Positions 24,422 through 34,431 of a DNA stretch of 64,000 bases are shown here, in pieces (the first letter of the stretch is position 1; the number at the start of each line of letters is the position of its first letter). The DNA is taken from contig OY821749.1 of assembly GCA_963682055.1 (NCBI GenBank), forward strand, positions 31,627,631 through 31,691,630, read 5' to 3'. The position numbers were made by a program, and so were the translations under genes. Origin of the DNA: Primula veris. Taxonomy: Eukaryota > Streptophyta > Magnoliopsida > Ericales > Primulaceae. The notes beneath the pieces are model-generated. The model was not told the DNA's origin, made no database searches, and saw nothing but the letters and a program-made list of their open reading frames with translations.

Positions 24422-25086
24422 CTAATCCGACAACCCCTCAACAGACGCCGAAGTCTCTACTACATCGGCAAAATGAATATCTCGCAATGAATTAATTTGC
24501 GTCCCCAAACGCTCACGAATGACCGCCTCGATTCGGTTCAAGGCAACAGTGGTTTCAGTTACCCCGGCCTTCCATCCACCATGCGCTCTGCCCGGGACAC
24601 ACCACTCATTCCTTTTATATGCTCCAACACCTCTAAGGCGCGAGCTCGGGCCCAATACGCTTTGGCAAAGGATAGCAGCAGATCCGCGTCCTCGAAAACG
24701 GCCCCAAGGACCAAGCTCAAGCTCGTCACACGACCTCGGGCTTCATCACGAGAACGTCGTAGGGCACTGAGAAGTTCCTTTGCTTTACCCTTATTTGCCG
24801 TATAATGGGCGGTCTTTTTACTAAATTTCTCTCCCAAATCACGTAACCGGATCGCCAGGTTGGAAATATGAATATTCAGATCCTCGATTTCCTGATAGGC
24901 ACAAGTCAATTTCGCGGTAAGGGACGCGTTAGACCTTTCCAAATCCTCCATTACGTCACCTACACTACGACTAGGCGAGGTCCAGACCACCATGGCAAGG
25001 GGGTTATTTGGTACCTGACAATATTTTGTTTTCATATCCTTCAAAATATGACGACCATCAAAAGAAATTAACCCAAGCAAGCCCAA
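24422..25086 (-). pseudogene. RT1 antisense ORF, coiled-coil protein with a frameshift
   Basis: The upper part (24559-25086) reads through a leucine- and alanine-rich coiled coil (MEDLERSNASLTAK to LEVLEHIKGMSGV) and stops soon after VDGRPG. From the same point, one base out of phase, the frame continues as GVTETTVALNRIEAV and runs to GLSD, with a stop at 24422. The two reading frames overlap at a GGGG run near 24562, so a one-base shift is likely. A CAG acceptor lies at 25015-25017, and the protein may instead start at the internal MVVWTSPS. Family unknown. Antisense to pol. Confidence 0.45.
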
Positions 25087-25147
25087 CAGAAAGAAACCAC
25101 AGCACCTATATTATCACTTCCCCAAAAGAATCTGTTTCTAGGTACAA

Positions 25148-25153
<6 letters not shown>

Positions 25154-25182
<29 letters not shown>
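25154..25182. repeat. (AT)n microsatellite in RT1
   Basis: About 28 bases of alternating A and T, just downstream of the stop of the antisense spliced gene. Confidence 0.9.
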
Positions 25183-25186
<4 letters not shown>

Positions 25187-25201
25187 ATGCTAGAAAGATA
25201 G

Positions 25202-27649
25202 TCAAGGTTCCATCTGAGGAGATGCTGGTGGGGGAACAACAGTAGCATCCGGTCGAGGAGTGGACGGGGTCGACATAGAGTGAGGACGCAGCGCTGTCGA
25301 AATTGTCTGTCCCGGTAGCCGAGGAAGCTCTTCTTCACGAAGATTCGCCCAGTCCAAGGGTTTCGGCGGTGCACCATGCGGACACGGATACACCAACTCC
25401 GACCACGCCCTATCCGACAGAGGAACATTCGCGAAATTGAGCGCCCGCACATGAGCGCAGTATACAGAGAAGTTGGCCATCATCGCTAACTTTTTCCGCT
25501 CCTCCGCCTGTGCCGTTTTCAGGACAGACACCTTAGCCTTTTCGGCTTCCACGTCCTCAGTCAGGAGCAAGTTCTCCTCCTCTAGTTCGCCGTACTTAAC
25601 GGCCATGCTCTCTTTTTCCGCCTTCCATTTCTCGACATCCTCGGTCAGGTGCAGAAAGTCCACCGACAGTTTGTCATAATTCTCACCCAGGGTTTTCTTC
25701 TCGGCGACCAATTTCTCCTTCTCGGCCACCAGATTCTCTTTCTCGGCCACCAGCTTCTCTTTCTCAGCCCCTAGAGCTCCCAGCTGATCCCGTAGCGCCA
25801 CGGTACTCACAGCAATCTGCACTTCCACACATTAGTTTCCAAATAAAATACAAGTACCAAACCTATATAGTGAAATACGAGCCCCACGTACCCTCAGCGC
25901 ATCCGCATGGGCCTGCTCTATAACCGACATTGTAGGTTGGGCAGATAGTCTTTCTGTATTCTTGAACACAAGGGGTTTCAGAGCCGTATACCCCATTTTC
26001 AACGTTCTCGGTTGATCCAGCAGTTCACCCCTACATCGGTCAATGTACCGGGTCATTGCAACCCCGTCAACCAACCCCTTCTCGGATCTGTCGAGAGCCT
26101 CATCCTCGACACCCGTCACAGCATCCCCGGCATTCTCTTCGCTGCCTTCCATTTCCACCCCCACGTCCTCCTCCAACTGCTCAATCTCAGGGGCCCTATG
26201 CTCGATCTCTTCCTCAGTACGGAGGGGAGAGCAAACGGGCAAATCTATCGGACCCTCGGTGGGGATAGGCGAGATGACAGGCAAAGTCATCGTACCCTCT
26301 CCCATGTTCGTCAAGAGGTTCATATATCCGAATGCATCGTCGATCGACCCCTGAAACACAATAATACCCATAGATCGGGCAAGAGCGAGGGTAACCAATG
26401 GAGAAGTCAGTAGCTAAAACAAGATGACTAATAAAGCAAAGCACTAGCGAACCAAATGACAAACAACCAAAAGACAAGAAAATCATAATACATATACACA
26501 TACCTCGCCCGGAGCAGAGGCATCCTCGGCGGTATCCCCTTGAGCAGCAGCAAACACCCCCTCGCCCGAGCCAACGTTAGCATCTTCCTCGGTAACCGAT
26601 GTATCGGTTCCCCTAGCCCTCTTCGTTGTTTCAACGACAGGGTCAGATGCACGACGCTTAGAACGAACGGCTCTTTTCCCAAGCCGAGTAGCACATCGAG
26701 CCTGGACCACCTTTAAGAATTCCTCCTCGGGCTCTTTGGGGATCTCGGGTGCAGGATTCCCCCTGGTCACCGACCCCATAGAGTAACCGAGCAACATGGG
26801 AGCCGTACGACTCGCAGGATCCGGCGTAGGTCCAGGCCCCCACCATTTCCAAAGAGCTAACAGAGCCTCTACATTGGGGGCGCCGAGGTCTGGCATGATG
26901 GGAGCATTGGTCGCCGGTCCAGGAATCTGGTGTCCCGCACAACCCCATGCACCGGAAGCAATTACAATACCAAGATTACGCTCTTTATTGGTATCCGGCA
27001 AACCGATAACGAGCCGGCAAAAGACACGCAGAGTCTTCAAATACGAGCTGCGACGCTCAAAGCTCAAACTATAGACTCCAAAGACGTCCTTCAGTTCAAT
27101 CGGTATTCCGGACAACTCCGATAGCCTTTGAATACCATTCAGAGTACGGTAACCATTTAGGGCCAGTTGGGCCGGAGCAATTTGGACGGCCTCAAAGAAC
27201 GAGGCCACCCAATTTGTAAAAGGAAGTCGAAGACCCCCAGTAAAGAATGCCGACGAACGCACAGCTACCTCGCCGGCAGGAACAAATCCCAGCACCTCCT
27301 CGTCAGAAATAGGAAGCCGAATGTGTACGTTGTCGGGTATTCCGGCGAGTTCTTTAAAATCCTTCTCCACGAATGTGCCAACTTGGGCCACACTTTGGGT
27401 CAAAATTTCCTATACAAAGATCATCAAAAATCCATCAATATACTAACCAAACACACAAACCAGAACCACACCAATAGAACGAGAGCCACCACCCCCCCCC
27501 CCCCCCACGCACATTACATCAGAATCATCAGACATATATAGATAACCTGAACCATGTACCAACGACACACCTATGACCACAACGACTAATCAAATACAAC
27601 TCCTAAAAGAGGGAAGGGGGGAGAACGAAAAATCACTTACAGTAATCAT
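25202..27649 (-). CDS. RT1 antisense spliced gene, gypsy-type 'putative transposase' (PF04195-like) domain plus coiled coil
   Basis: Exons 26504-27409, 25892-26350 and 25202-25816 are 906, 459 and 615 nt. All junctions are phase 0, with donors GTATGT and GTACGT and acceptors TTTCAG and TGCAG. A tiny first exon at 27641-27649 (ATG plus two codons, then GTAAGT) is inferred because exon 26504-27409 begins at an AG and has no ATG of its own; that gives about 662 aa. The first long exon has GGLRLPFTNW and LGAPNVEALLALWKWWGPG, which align with the antisense gene of RT2. These match my recollection of the domain named 'Transposase (putative), gypsy type', found in extra ORFs of Tat retrotransposons. 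A basic KRAVRSKRRA-like stretch may be a nuclear signal. Exon 2 is acidic. Exon 3 has repeated EKEKLVAEK heptads. Function unknown. Confidence 0.7.
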
Positions 27650-28351
27650 TATGAGTAAGCAAGCGCGAACAGCAGCAAGTCTTCCAACACAACCACGAAA
27701 CCATAGATCAAGCGGCCGAACTCTTTTCCTTTTTGGCGGGAAAAATATGCTTTAGAGAGAGAGAGATATTTTCTTCAGCAAATTCTGTGATAAAACTAAA
27801 CAGGATTACTTGGCACAATAAAAAGGAGTGGAGTCGTAAAAGGAATAAAATAATAACCGTCCTTTCGTGTAACAGAGGTTTACCTTTTTCCAACCATACA
27901 AAAGTCAACAACCGTTGCTCTTTTTAACATATACACGCTCCAGATTTCGCCACGTCAGCGCGTATCCCACTACCCAAGGCAGTTCACATCATTAGACCTA
28001 AATAAACGGCCAGTGGACCCCACCACGAAAAGCTTCCCACATACGCTACCACTACTATCACACCGAGAATATCCCCCGATTAAAGTTCCTCGACTCCCAA
28101 CCAATCCTTACCAAAAGGGCACACCGAACAAGGTGGACGAAGACCGTTTCTAGCTTGATGGCAGGGAGCATCAAGTCTAACAACGCTCTCCGGGGGGATA
28201 ACCGGGCATATTGTTCGGTGTATGCTCAGAAATATAAAAGGGTGAAGCAAACAGGAAATAAAATAGGACAGAATCAAGTGCAAGACAAGTTTTATTCATC
28301 CACAAAGGGGGAAACACAAACAATACAACAGAAAAAGAAAATACACCCATC
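27650..28351. other. RT1 region upstream of the antisense spliced gene
   Basis: About 700 bases without a convincing ORF. On the minus strand it would be the promoter region of the gene at 25202-27649 and the 3' flank of the next antisense gene; GAATAAAAC on the minus strand near 28290 is a possible poly(A) signal for the latter. An AT-rich stretch near 27926 is a weak TATA candidate. Confidence 0.4.
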
Positions 28352-28714
28352 CTACTTTTTCGAACTATCCCCCATAGCAACATCCCTCTTCGCCAAAAGT
28401 TCCTCCAGACCCTCCTTCTCCCTAATTAAACGAGAAATCGCCATCTCAGCCTGTTTCAAGGCGTAAGACTGAGACTCGCATTTTTGCTCGGCCTTGAAAC
28501 GAGCAGTGCCCTCCTCATCCCAATATTGTTTAAACCTCCTTGCTTCAGTCCGAGCACACATGAGATCATGTTTCAGCCATTACATCTCAATTTCTTTTAG
28601 TTGAAGAGGAGTCAAATCCTCCTCCCCAAAGCCAGGGGGACGAGGTAGCAAAAAGGTAGGCTCCTCTTCCATAAGGGCCTTCTTTTTGGAGGCAGACCTA
28701 GTGATGGGAGCCAT
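28352..28714 (-). pseudogene. RT1 antisense small gene 5, coiled coil, in-frame stop
   Basis: The frame opens at MAPITRSASKKKAL (ATG at 28712-28714), runs to LQLKEIEM, meets a TAA at 28580-28582, and continues in the same frame as WLKHDLMCARTEAR to GDSSKK at 28352. One codon change would explain the stop, so this is a coding frame of about 120 codons broken by one nonsense mutation. A TATAAATG-like box lies about 70 bp upstream at 28784-28791 (minus). The C-terminal half is a predicted coiled coil (KQAEMAISRLIREKEGLEEL). No family recognised. Confidence 0.5.
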
Positions 28715-28934
28715 CTCACGCAAAAGCAAATTATAAAACAAGAGAGAGGTAGAAATTGATAATGAGATACAGGCAATAAGGAGCATTTATAGAGAATCAA
28801 AAGGCACAAAATACGAAGCGTTACAATGGTTCACAAGACAGGCACGAGACACGAAAAGATACAACTGATTCATCAAATACAGAAGATAAAACACAAATGG
28901 CAAAAGGGGAAATACATAAGAAAACCAGCCCAAT

Positions 28935-29414
28935 CTAAGGATCAATGGGTGGAAAAACCGAACTGCCAGACCGAGAGAAAGCAATACGAGCAGAACAATT
29001 CAACCGAGCTTGATAGGAATCGTTCATGGCGACCAAATCGTCATTCTCCGAGGAGAGCCTATTGTTTTCCATAGTAAGAACCCTGACGCGCTCCACGAGC
29101 CGAGCATTCTTTACCATTATGCTAGCTAGGCCTTGAGGAGAGTTGTCAAACTCATCTTGAGAATGGTCCCAAATTTCCTCGGCATCATACCAGGAGTTGG
29201 CCAGATGGTTTCTCTGTAGCAACAAGTGATCGAGCTGGCGACTCAGTGCCGAGATCTCGGTCCACTTCACCGTCTCTTCGGGATAAGAGCCGAACAAGCT
29301 CAAGGCCAAAACGCCATACTTTTTCTCAAGCCTTGCCATCCGACGGCGGACCCGAGATACCTCAGTGTCCAAGCCCTTCATCTGAGCATGATATCTCACC
29401 ACAGGTCCAGACAT
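28935..29414 (-). CDS. RT1 antisense small gene 4, coiled coil, MSGP start
   Basis: Start MSGPVVRYHAQMKGL at 29412-29414, giving 159 aa; the frame also opens further upstream but that part is hydrophobic 5' leader. TATAAGTA lies about 100 bp upstream at 29511-29518 (minus). The protein has two helical heptad blocks (EVSRVRRRMARLEKK and ARLVERVRVLTMENNRLSSE) and ends SSVFPPIDP. It shares the MSGP start and layout with small gene 3. Intact. Function unknown. Confidence 0.5.
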   Translation of the reverse strand: MSGPVVRYHAQMKGLDTEVSRVRRRMARLEKKYGVLALSLFGSYPEETVKWTEISALSRQLDHLLLQRNHLANSWYDAEEIWDHSQDEFDNSPQGLASIMVKNARLVERVRVLTMENNRLSSENDDLVAMNDSYQARLNCSARIAFSRSGSSVFPPIDP

Positions 29415-29934
29415 TCTAGGAAATTGTTTAGTACGGAAGAAAATAAAGGGCTGAGGAAGAGAGAAGCAAAAAGAAAAAAGAGATGAATAGACTACCAAAG
29501 AAAAGAGAAGTACTTATAGAACGGAGAATATGATATTTTATGACCTTGCTTGGGAAATTGCATATTTCCTTACATGCTTGGAGGCATGCACATTTCCTGA
29601 TCTACTAGGGAGCATGCACATATGTTTGACAGTGATGGGGACATCTACTGACATCTGAGACTACAGTGCAGAAGAAATAAAGACGAGATATTCAAAGATC
29701 TAGATTCCAGACAAACAACAAACCACAGGTACAATATAAAAAGAAATGCAAAAATAAAAGGGCAAAAATACTTTTCATTAATGAAGATGGAATACATCAT
29801 TGTTCATTACATCAAAAGACAAAATTACATCAAGATCTATTACATCCGAAAAGATCTATTACATCCGAAAAGATCTATTACATCCGAGAAGAGCTAGTAC
29901 AGAAGATCAGGCAAAGGATCAACTATATCAGCTG
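29415..29934. other. RT1 spacer between small genes 3 and 4
   Basis: No gene. The 5' leader and TATA-like box of small gene 4 lie in the first 100 bases. AAGATCTATTACATCCGA is repeated three times at 29835-29890. Confidence 0.5.
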
Positions 29935-30425
29935 ACCAAGTGAGCAGGAGACGCCAAAAAGAAAAAGTAAGAAGAAAGAGAAAGGAAAAGCAAGAAGAGG
30001 AAAAGAAGAAGAGTGCAAGAAAAGAAGGAAGTGATAAGAAAGAAGAGTCAAAAAGAAAAATGACCAACCCTAAATGTAACTCAACCCTTTGGATCACAGG
30101 GCTGATTGTTATATCATAGTGGTGCAAAAAAGTGATGGGAGAGAAGATGAAGAAAAAGAAAGAGGAGGCACAGAAGAAAAACAGATGAGAAGAAGATAAA
30201 GAGGTGAAGGAGACAGACAACTAAAAAGGAAGTCAATGGAACAAAAAAGAAACGGAAAAAGAAAAGAATAAAAAGTATGAGAAAACAGAGTATAAAAAAA
30301 ACACAAGAGAGGAAGAGGAAGAAATGATGGAAACGGAGAAATAAAAAAAAAGAAGAAAAAGGAAGAGATGGGAAAAGATGGGGAAAGAGCAGAGAAAAAG
30401 AAAAAAAGAAGGGGGGAGGTTAGGG
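29935..30425. repeat. Long polypurine tract in RT1
   Basis: Almost 500 bases in which the plus strand is overwhelmingly A and G (AAGAAAGAGAAAGG-type), broken by only a few short mixed segments (about 30060-30125). ORFs full of S, F and L on the minus strand here are composition artefacts. The tract lies immediately 3' of small gene 3. Confidence 0.85.
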
Positions 30426-30713
30426 GGAAGTCGATCGGTATCGATGAGAGGGCCCGGCAGAGACATCCCTGTCCCTTAGTGTCGGGTTCCCCCTTAGCAT
30501 CTCATTCTCTTCGACTAGAGCCTGACGAGCACGTCGGCAGTAAGCCAGTTCGGATCTTAGCCAAGTTAATTCCCGAACCATCTCGGTATGGTGATAACGC
30601 ATCACCTTCAATTCCTCCTCGGCATCCCTCAACAGCCTTTGTACATGGTTATAGGAGGTTTCAAATGCCTCCACTTGCAAAGCTAATGCTGATTGGGTGA
30701 AAGGACCGGACAT
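30420..30713 (-). CDS. RT1 antisense small gene 3, coiled coil, MSGP start
   Basis: Start MSGPFTQSALALQVEAFE at 30711-30713, 97 aa. TATAAATA on the minus strand at 30798-30805 is about 90 bp upstream. The middle is one continuous predicted helix (RLLRDAEEELKVMRY to LVEENEMLRG) with a polar tail (SHRYRSTSP). The N-terminus resembles small gene 4. Intact. No family recognised. Confidence 0.5.
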   Translation of the reverse strand: MSGPFTQSALALQVEAFETSYNHVQRLLRDAEEELKVMRYHHTEMVRELTWLRSELAYCRRARQALVEENEMLRGNPTLRDRDVSAGPSHRYRSTSP

Positions 30714-31348
30714 CTTAGGGAAATTATAAGATGAGGGTCTATATATGGGGGAAAATAATATGATGAGAAGTTTGGATGTAACCATGCTGTAAGCAGGTAT
30801 TTATAGATCAATTAGATGAGGGCTGGGATTGAGAGTCGCAACCATTCACCAATAGGTATTCAGAAGCGATGGCACTCAAAAGAGGTGACTGTTCAAGAAA
30901 AACGTTTGGATTCCCAAAAGACTCTAAAGAGCGTGAGTAATTAAAAGCCACTCCTATTCAAGAAACATTTGGATTCTTACCAATATTTAAAGGGGGTAAG
31001 TAATAATGGCAGCAAAACATGCGTCATTTTTGGGAAGAGCATCGGTTCAAATAAATATCCCAGATCTTTTGCGCAAGGCTCAAGAAAACTCTGGTGAATA
31101 GGATTTTCTATGCACAAGGCTCAAGAAATACTATTAGTCCCTAAATATAAAGAGTAAGAAGGTCCAATGGATAAGATCAAACGCAAGGCCCAAGAAAAGC
31201 ATTAATGAGGCCACAAGCGTGCGCAGTCAAAATAAATTGCATTGGGAAAGTAATTCAGATATAAACAAGAAAAAAGAAATCTTTATTGATTGGTTGATAC
31301 TTCGTTACAGAAGAAGCACAAAGAGGAAATACAATGAAAACACTAAAA
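30714..31348. other. RT1 spacer between small genes 2 and 3
   Basis: No ORF of note. Several diverged repeats of CAAGGCTCAAGAAA and GGATTC at 30895-31200 suggest a decayed short tandem repeat. CAATAAAG on the minus strand near 31285 may be the poly(A) signal of small gene 2. Confidence 0.45.
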
Positions 31349-31687
31349 TCATTTCATAGAAGGGCCCGCTTCGTCATTCGGCTTCCTTTTCGACCGAGCA
31401 TACACTTCCTTAAGGGCCAATTTGTAAGCCCTCTTGGAAGCAAGCTGCCTATCTCTGGAGGCCTCGAGCTCTTTGATCCGGGCACGAGCACGAATACTGT
31501 CGAGCAAAGACCTCTGGTGCTCCTTCTCTAGGGCATCCAATCGCTCGTCTAGTTCGGCGGCCCGACGAGCTTCCACCGACAGCCGAGCAACCCTCTTCTC
31601 GAGATAACGCACCTTCTGAACTTCCTCTTCCAGACGGGCAACGTATTCAGGAAGGTTGTCACCATAGTTTTCAAGAGGAGAAGCCAT
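31349..31687 (-). CDS. RT1 antisense small gene 2, coiled coil, RAYKLA...ARSK end
   Basis: Start MASPLENYGDNLPEYVARLE at 31685-31687, 112 aa. TATAAAAG lies at 31737-31744 (minus), about 50 bp upstream. The body is a charged heptad region. The C-terminus KRAYKLALKEVYARSK is matched in small gene 1 (KRAYKLAFKELHARSK), so the two are tandem duplicates. A longer frame opens upstream at 31789, but the TATA-like box lies inside it, so the internal ATG is preferred. Function unknown. Confidence 0.55.
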   Translation of the reverse strand: MASPLENYGDNLPEYVARLEEEVQKVRYLEKRVARLSVEARRAAELDERLDALEKEHQRSLLDSIRARARIKELEASRDRQLASKRAYKLALKEVYARSKRKPNDEAGPSMK

Positions 31688-31990
31688 TTGTTCGTTAATA
31701 AAGAATGAACTGCATAAAAAATACTGGGACAGTCCCCTTTTATAAGAAGAAACAAGGAGTAGATCAAAGGTCATCTTGAATAAATACAACCTCTTGAACT
31801 TCCCAAGAGCATTTAAGGCAAATTAACCGCAGTTCCAAATCCAATTAAAGTCATCCAAAAAGACATCAAGAAGATAAACAGACAAGAACAAAGAAAGGGA
31901 AATATTTTATTAATTCCAAAAACTTCGATTACAACTGAGGAGAAGACTCCCCATTCAAGAGAAATTACGACAGACATTACAAAAGACTAA

Positions 31991-32311
31991 TTATTTCGAG
32001 GAAGAGCCTTCTTCATCGTCATCCGAACTCGGTTTGGACCGAGCATGCAACTCCTTGAAGGCAAGCTTATAGGCCCTTTTTGCTGCCTTCTGCTTAGCCA
32101 GATTAGCCTCGAGCTTCTTTATATGCTCATAGGCCCAATCCCGATCGGCCATCGTCACATGATGGTCAGAATCCATGTCAGACAACCTTTTCTTGTAGTT
32201 TGAAACCTTGGCCACGAGTTTCTTATTCGCGGTATGAGATTTCTTGATTTCCGTTTCTAAATATGAAATATAATTAAAGGAGCTCTCACCAGTAGAACCA
32301 GAAGAAGCCAT
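31991..32311 (-). CDS. RT1 antisense small gene 1, coiled coil, RAYKLA...ARSK end
   Basis: Start MASSGSTGESSFNYISYLE at 32309-32311, 106 aa. TATAAAG lies at 32365-32371 (minus), the same spacing as in small gene 2. Heptads run through LETEIKKSHTANKKLVAKV, and the end is acidic and serine-rich (SSDDDEEGSSSK). AATAAAAT on the minus strand near 31902 is a possible poly(A) signal. It is a clear paralog of small gene 2 by its C-terminal block and by promoter spacing. Intact. Function unknown. Confidence 0.55.
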   Translation of the reverse strand: MASSGSTGESSFNYISYLETEIKKSHTANKKLVAKVSNYKKRLSDMDSDHHVTMADRDWAYEHIKKLEANLAKQKAAKRAYKLAFKELHARSKPSSDDDEEGSSSK

Positions 32312-32534
32312 TATGTCACGGGCAAATTAGTAGTAAAATGCCTAATTATGGAGGGAGCACACCCCTTTATAGGAGTTTTCCTCGAAGAAAGATATTAGGA
32401 TAGGAAACATTAAATGTGCCCCCCCTGGGAACCGTCACGAGTCTATTGCGTTTCTCGATGAAGCATTGGGAAAAACAAGACCGAAGTAACGTTCTCGACA
32501 AACCGAACATGACTCCCCCGACATGGAAACCACG

Positions 32535-32555
32535 CCGAGGAAGTCAGGGAGCACT
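32535..32555 (+). promoter_or_regulatory. RT1 polypurine tract
   Basis: GAGGAAGTCAGGGAGCACT directly abuts the right LTR, the place and composition expected of a plus-strand primer. Confidence 0.6.
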
Positions 32556-33124
32556 TGATAGAACATAAAAATCAGACCCGAATATTTTATTCGGGTCATA
32601 ATCAACCCACTTTATAAATGGGTATCCAACGCTTAAATGGGTCATCTCATACTTTTTATAAGAATTGAGGTGCTACTACCAAAAGCCCAAGCCCAATCAA
32701 AGGGGGACCCTTGTCTGAAAAATCCCTGGGATGAAGACATTTGTCAATATCTTAGAAGGCGCAGTTGCCTATAAATAGCCAACTACCCCTCCTAGAAAAA
32801 AAACCAGAAAATCTATCCAAAAAATATAGAGAGAAGTCAAGAAAAGAGATAAACTAAACAAAGCATATCACTTCGAGAAATAAACCGAGAACAGACAGCC
32901 GAGCACCGAATAAAAGAGGAGAAAGATCAAGACGAGAGATTAAATAGTCATATCAAGCATAATTGTAAAACCGAAATACTAATCCGAGCAAATGTAATAG
33001 TCCGAACAAGGATAATAATCCGAGCAATAATAAAGATCAGGAAGTGTCCTTTATTCACGGTTGATTTACCATTATATCATTGTTGAAAAGCCTAACGCGA
33101 CCGACCAAAGTTATGGCTTTATCA
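32556..33124 (+). repeat. RT1 right (3') LTR
   Basis: 569 bp, collinear with the left LTR, five substitutions and no gap by eye. Followed directly by the GTGAG duplication. Confidence 0.93.
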
Positions 33125-33129
33125 GTGAG

Positions 33130-33193
33130 TGTTTTCTGTGTTTGGTTTGGATTCTTCTCAGTTCCTAACTTGTAAGTTCCAAGTCTTTCTTTC

Positions 33194-33230
<37 letters not shown>

Positions 33231-34431
33231 TTGTTATTTTGCTTATTTACTCATTTACAATCGCGATCGATTTTCCGACCCGAGTGATAGAATTAATATA
33301 CATTAAAAAAAATATTTTTTAAAAAAATCTTATTATGAATAATACCGGTTTAGATTTATTAAAAAAAATAAACTTACTTTCACATCTAAGTTATTTACTA
33401 AATAACACACTTTTATTTTCGTATGAGTTTTTTGTTGCATATGTTGTGTATTTATCTTAATATTAAATAACTAAAATTATAACATTAGATTCTTAATTTT
33501 AGTTTGAATTATGTTATTTTTTATTAAAAATAATTATAATTAGTTGTCTTGTTGGATAATTAATTTTATAAACGAATACAATATCAACATAATATTGTCC
33601 CACTTTTTGATTTTGTTTAAATCCAACGAACTTTTGAACAATTTTTTTTAGGAGTATGAAGTATCGGGAAATCCCGTCCCGACCTTTGGAGATCCCGAAT
33701 TATCGGGAATCCATATTATTGGGACCCGACCATTTTCGGGTCGGGATCGAGACTTTTAAATGACATCCGAAAATTATCAGATCGAGACATATGTTTAACC
33801 TTTTCAGGTCGTGTCCCGTCCCGATTCCACGCCCTAACTGGACCTGTAATATAACTTGAATTACTTATAGTACAAATATTTTGTGTAGGAAACAAACTCT
33901 GTTTTAGATCTAGGGTTTATGCAGATGAGGTATTAGTGTCAACCGCCCTCTCAAATTATCTACACATTAATGTTAAATAAGCCCAACTCATTCTTTTAGC
34001 TTTCAATTGACTACATATGTTTTCAATATTATCTTACAATTCTTTCTAAATTGATCCTCAATATATGTAATACTAACATTTAAACCCAAAATAAATATAG
34101 GTTTCATATATTTTGATGAGTTTTATATACTACTCCGTATATGTTTTCTATACAATGCCTTTTAGAATACCGTGATCAAGGTTCGATATCTACTACATCT
34201 AATATGAGGGTAATTTAAAAAATAATATATTAGATAGTGTGTGACTTACTTTGTTGCTTTGTTTGTTTCATATAAAGTTAATTTAAAAAGGCCACATACA
34301 TAACAAAAAATAATATATTAGATAGTGCCTGACTTACTTTTTTATATATTACCATTGTGATACCAAACTTAAATTTTACACCAAATCCCATTTAATTAAT
34401 AAACGGAATCCAAATATTTGGATATATCCAA
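33130..34431. other. Gene-free stretch right of RT1
   Basis: Continues the host sequence interrupted by RT1. It has an (AT)n run at 33199-33229 and, at 33660-33835, a block of degenerate CGGGTCGGGATCCCG motifs that resembles the interior of the hAT-like MITEs. No gene. Confidence 0.55.

Larger units (their letters stand above)
21154..33124 (+). mobile_element. RT1: non-autonomous Tat-like Ty3/gypsy LTR retrotransposon, 11,971 bp
   Basis: The element has 569-bp LTRs at 21154-21722 and 32556-33124, TGATAG...TTTATCA ends, and a perfect target duplication GTGAG (21149-21153 and 33125-33129). The LTRs differ at five sites by eye (about 0.9%). A primer-binding site follows the left LTR. Gag, protease, reverse transcriptase, RNase H and most of integrase are absent; only the integrase C-terminus remains, on the plus strand. 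The rest of the interior is an 86-bp tandem array and about 8.7 kb filled mainly with antisense ORFs. Antisense extra ORFs are known in the Tat lineage, but the number here is unusual. Mobility would need enzymes from another element. Confidence 0.9.

Noticed and set aside
24218..24570. Splicing the frames at 24559-25086 and 23614-24252 into one antisense gene
   Set aside because: The only good donor/acceptor pair (GTAACT and ATAG) would be out of phase with the downstream MSHQAG frame, so they are listed separately.
29894..30466. Serine/phenylalanine-rich minus-strand ORFs resembling membrane proteins
   Set aside because: Direct translation of the polypurine/polypyrimidine tract; no conserved residues.
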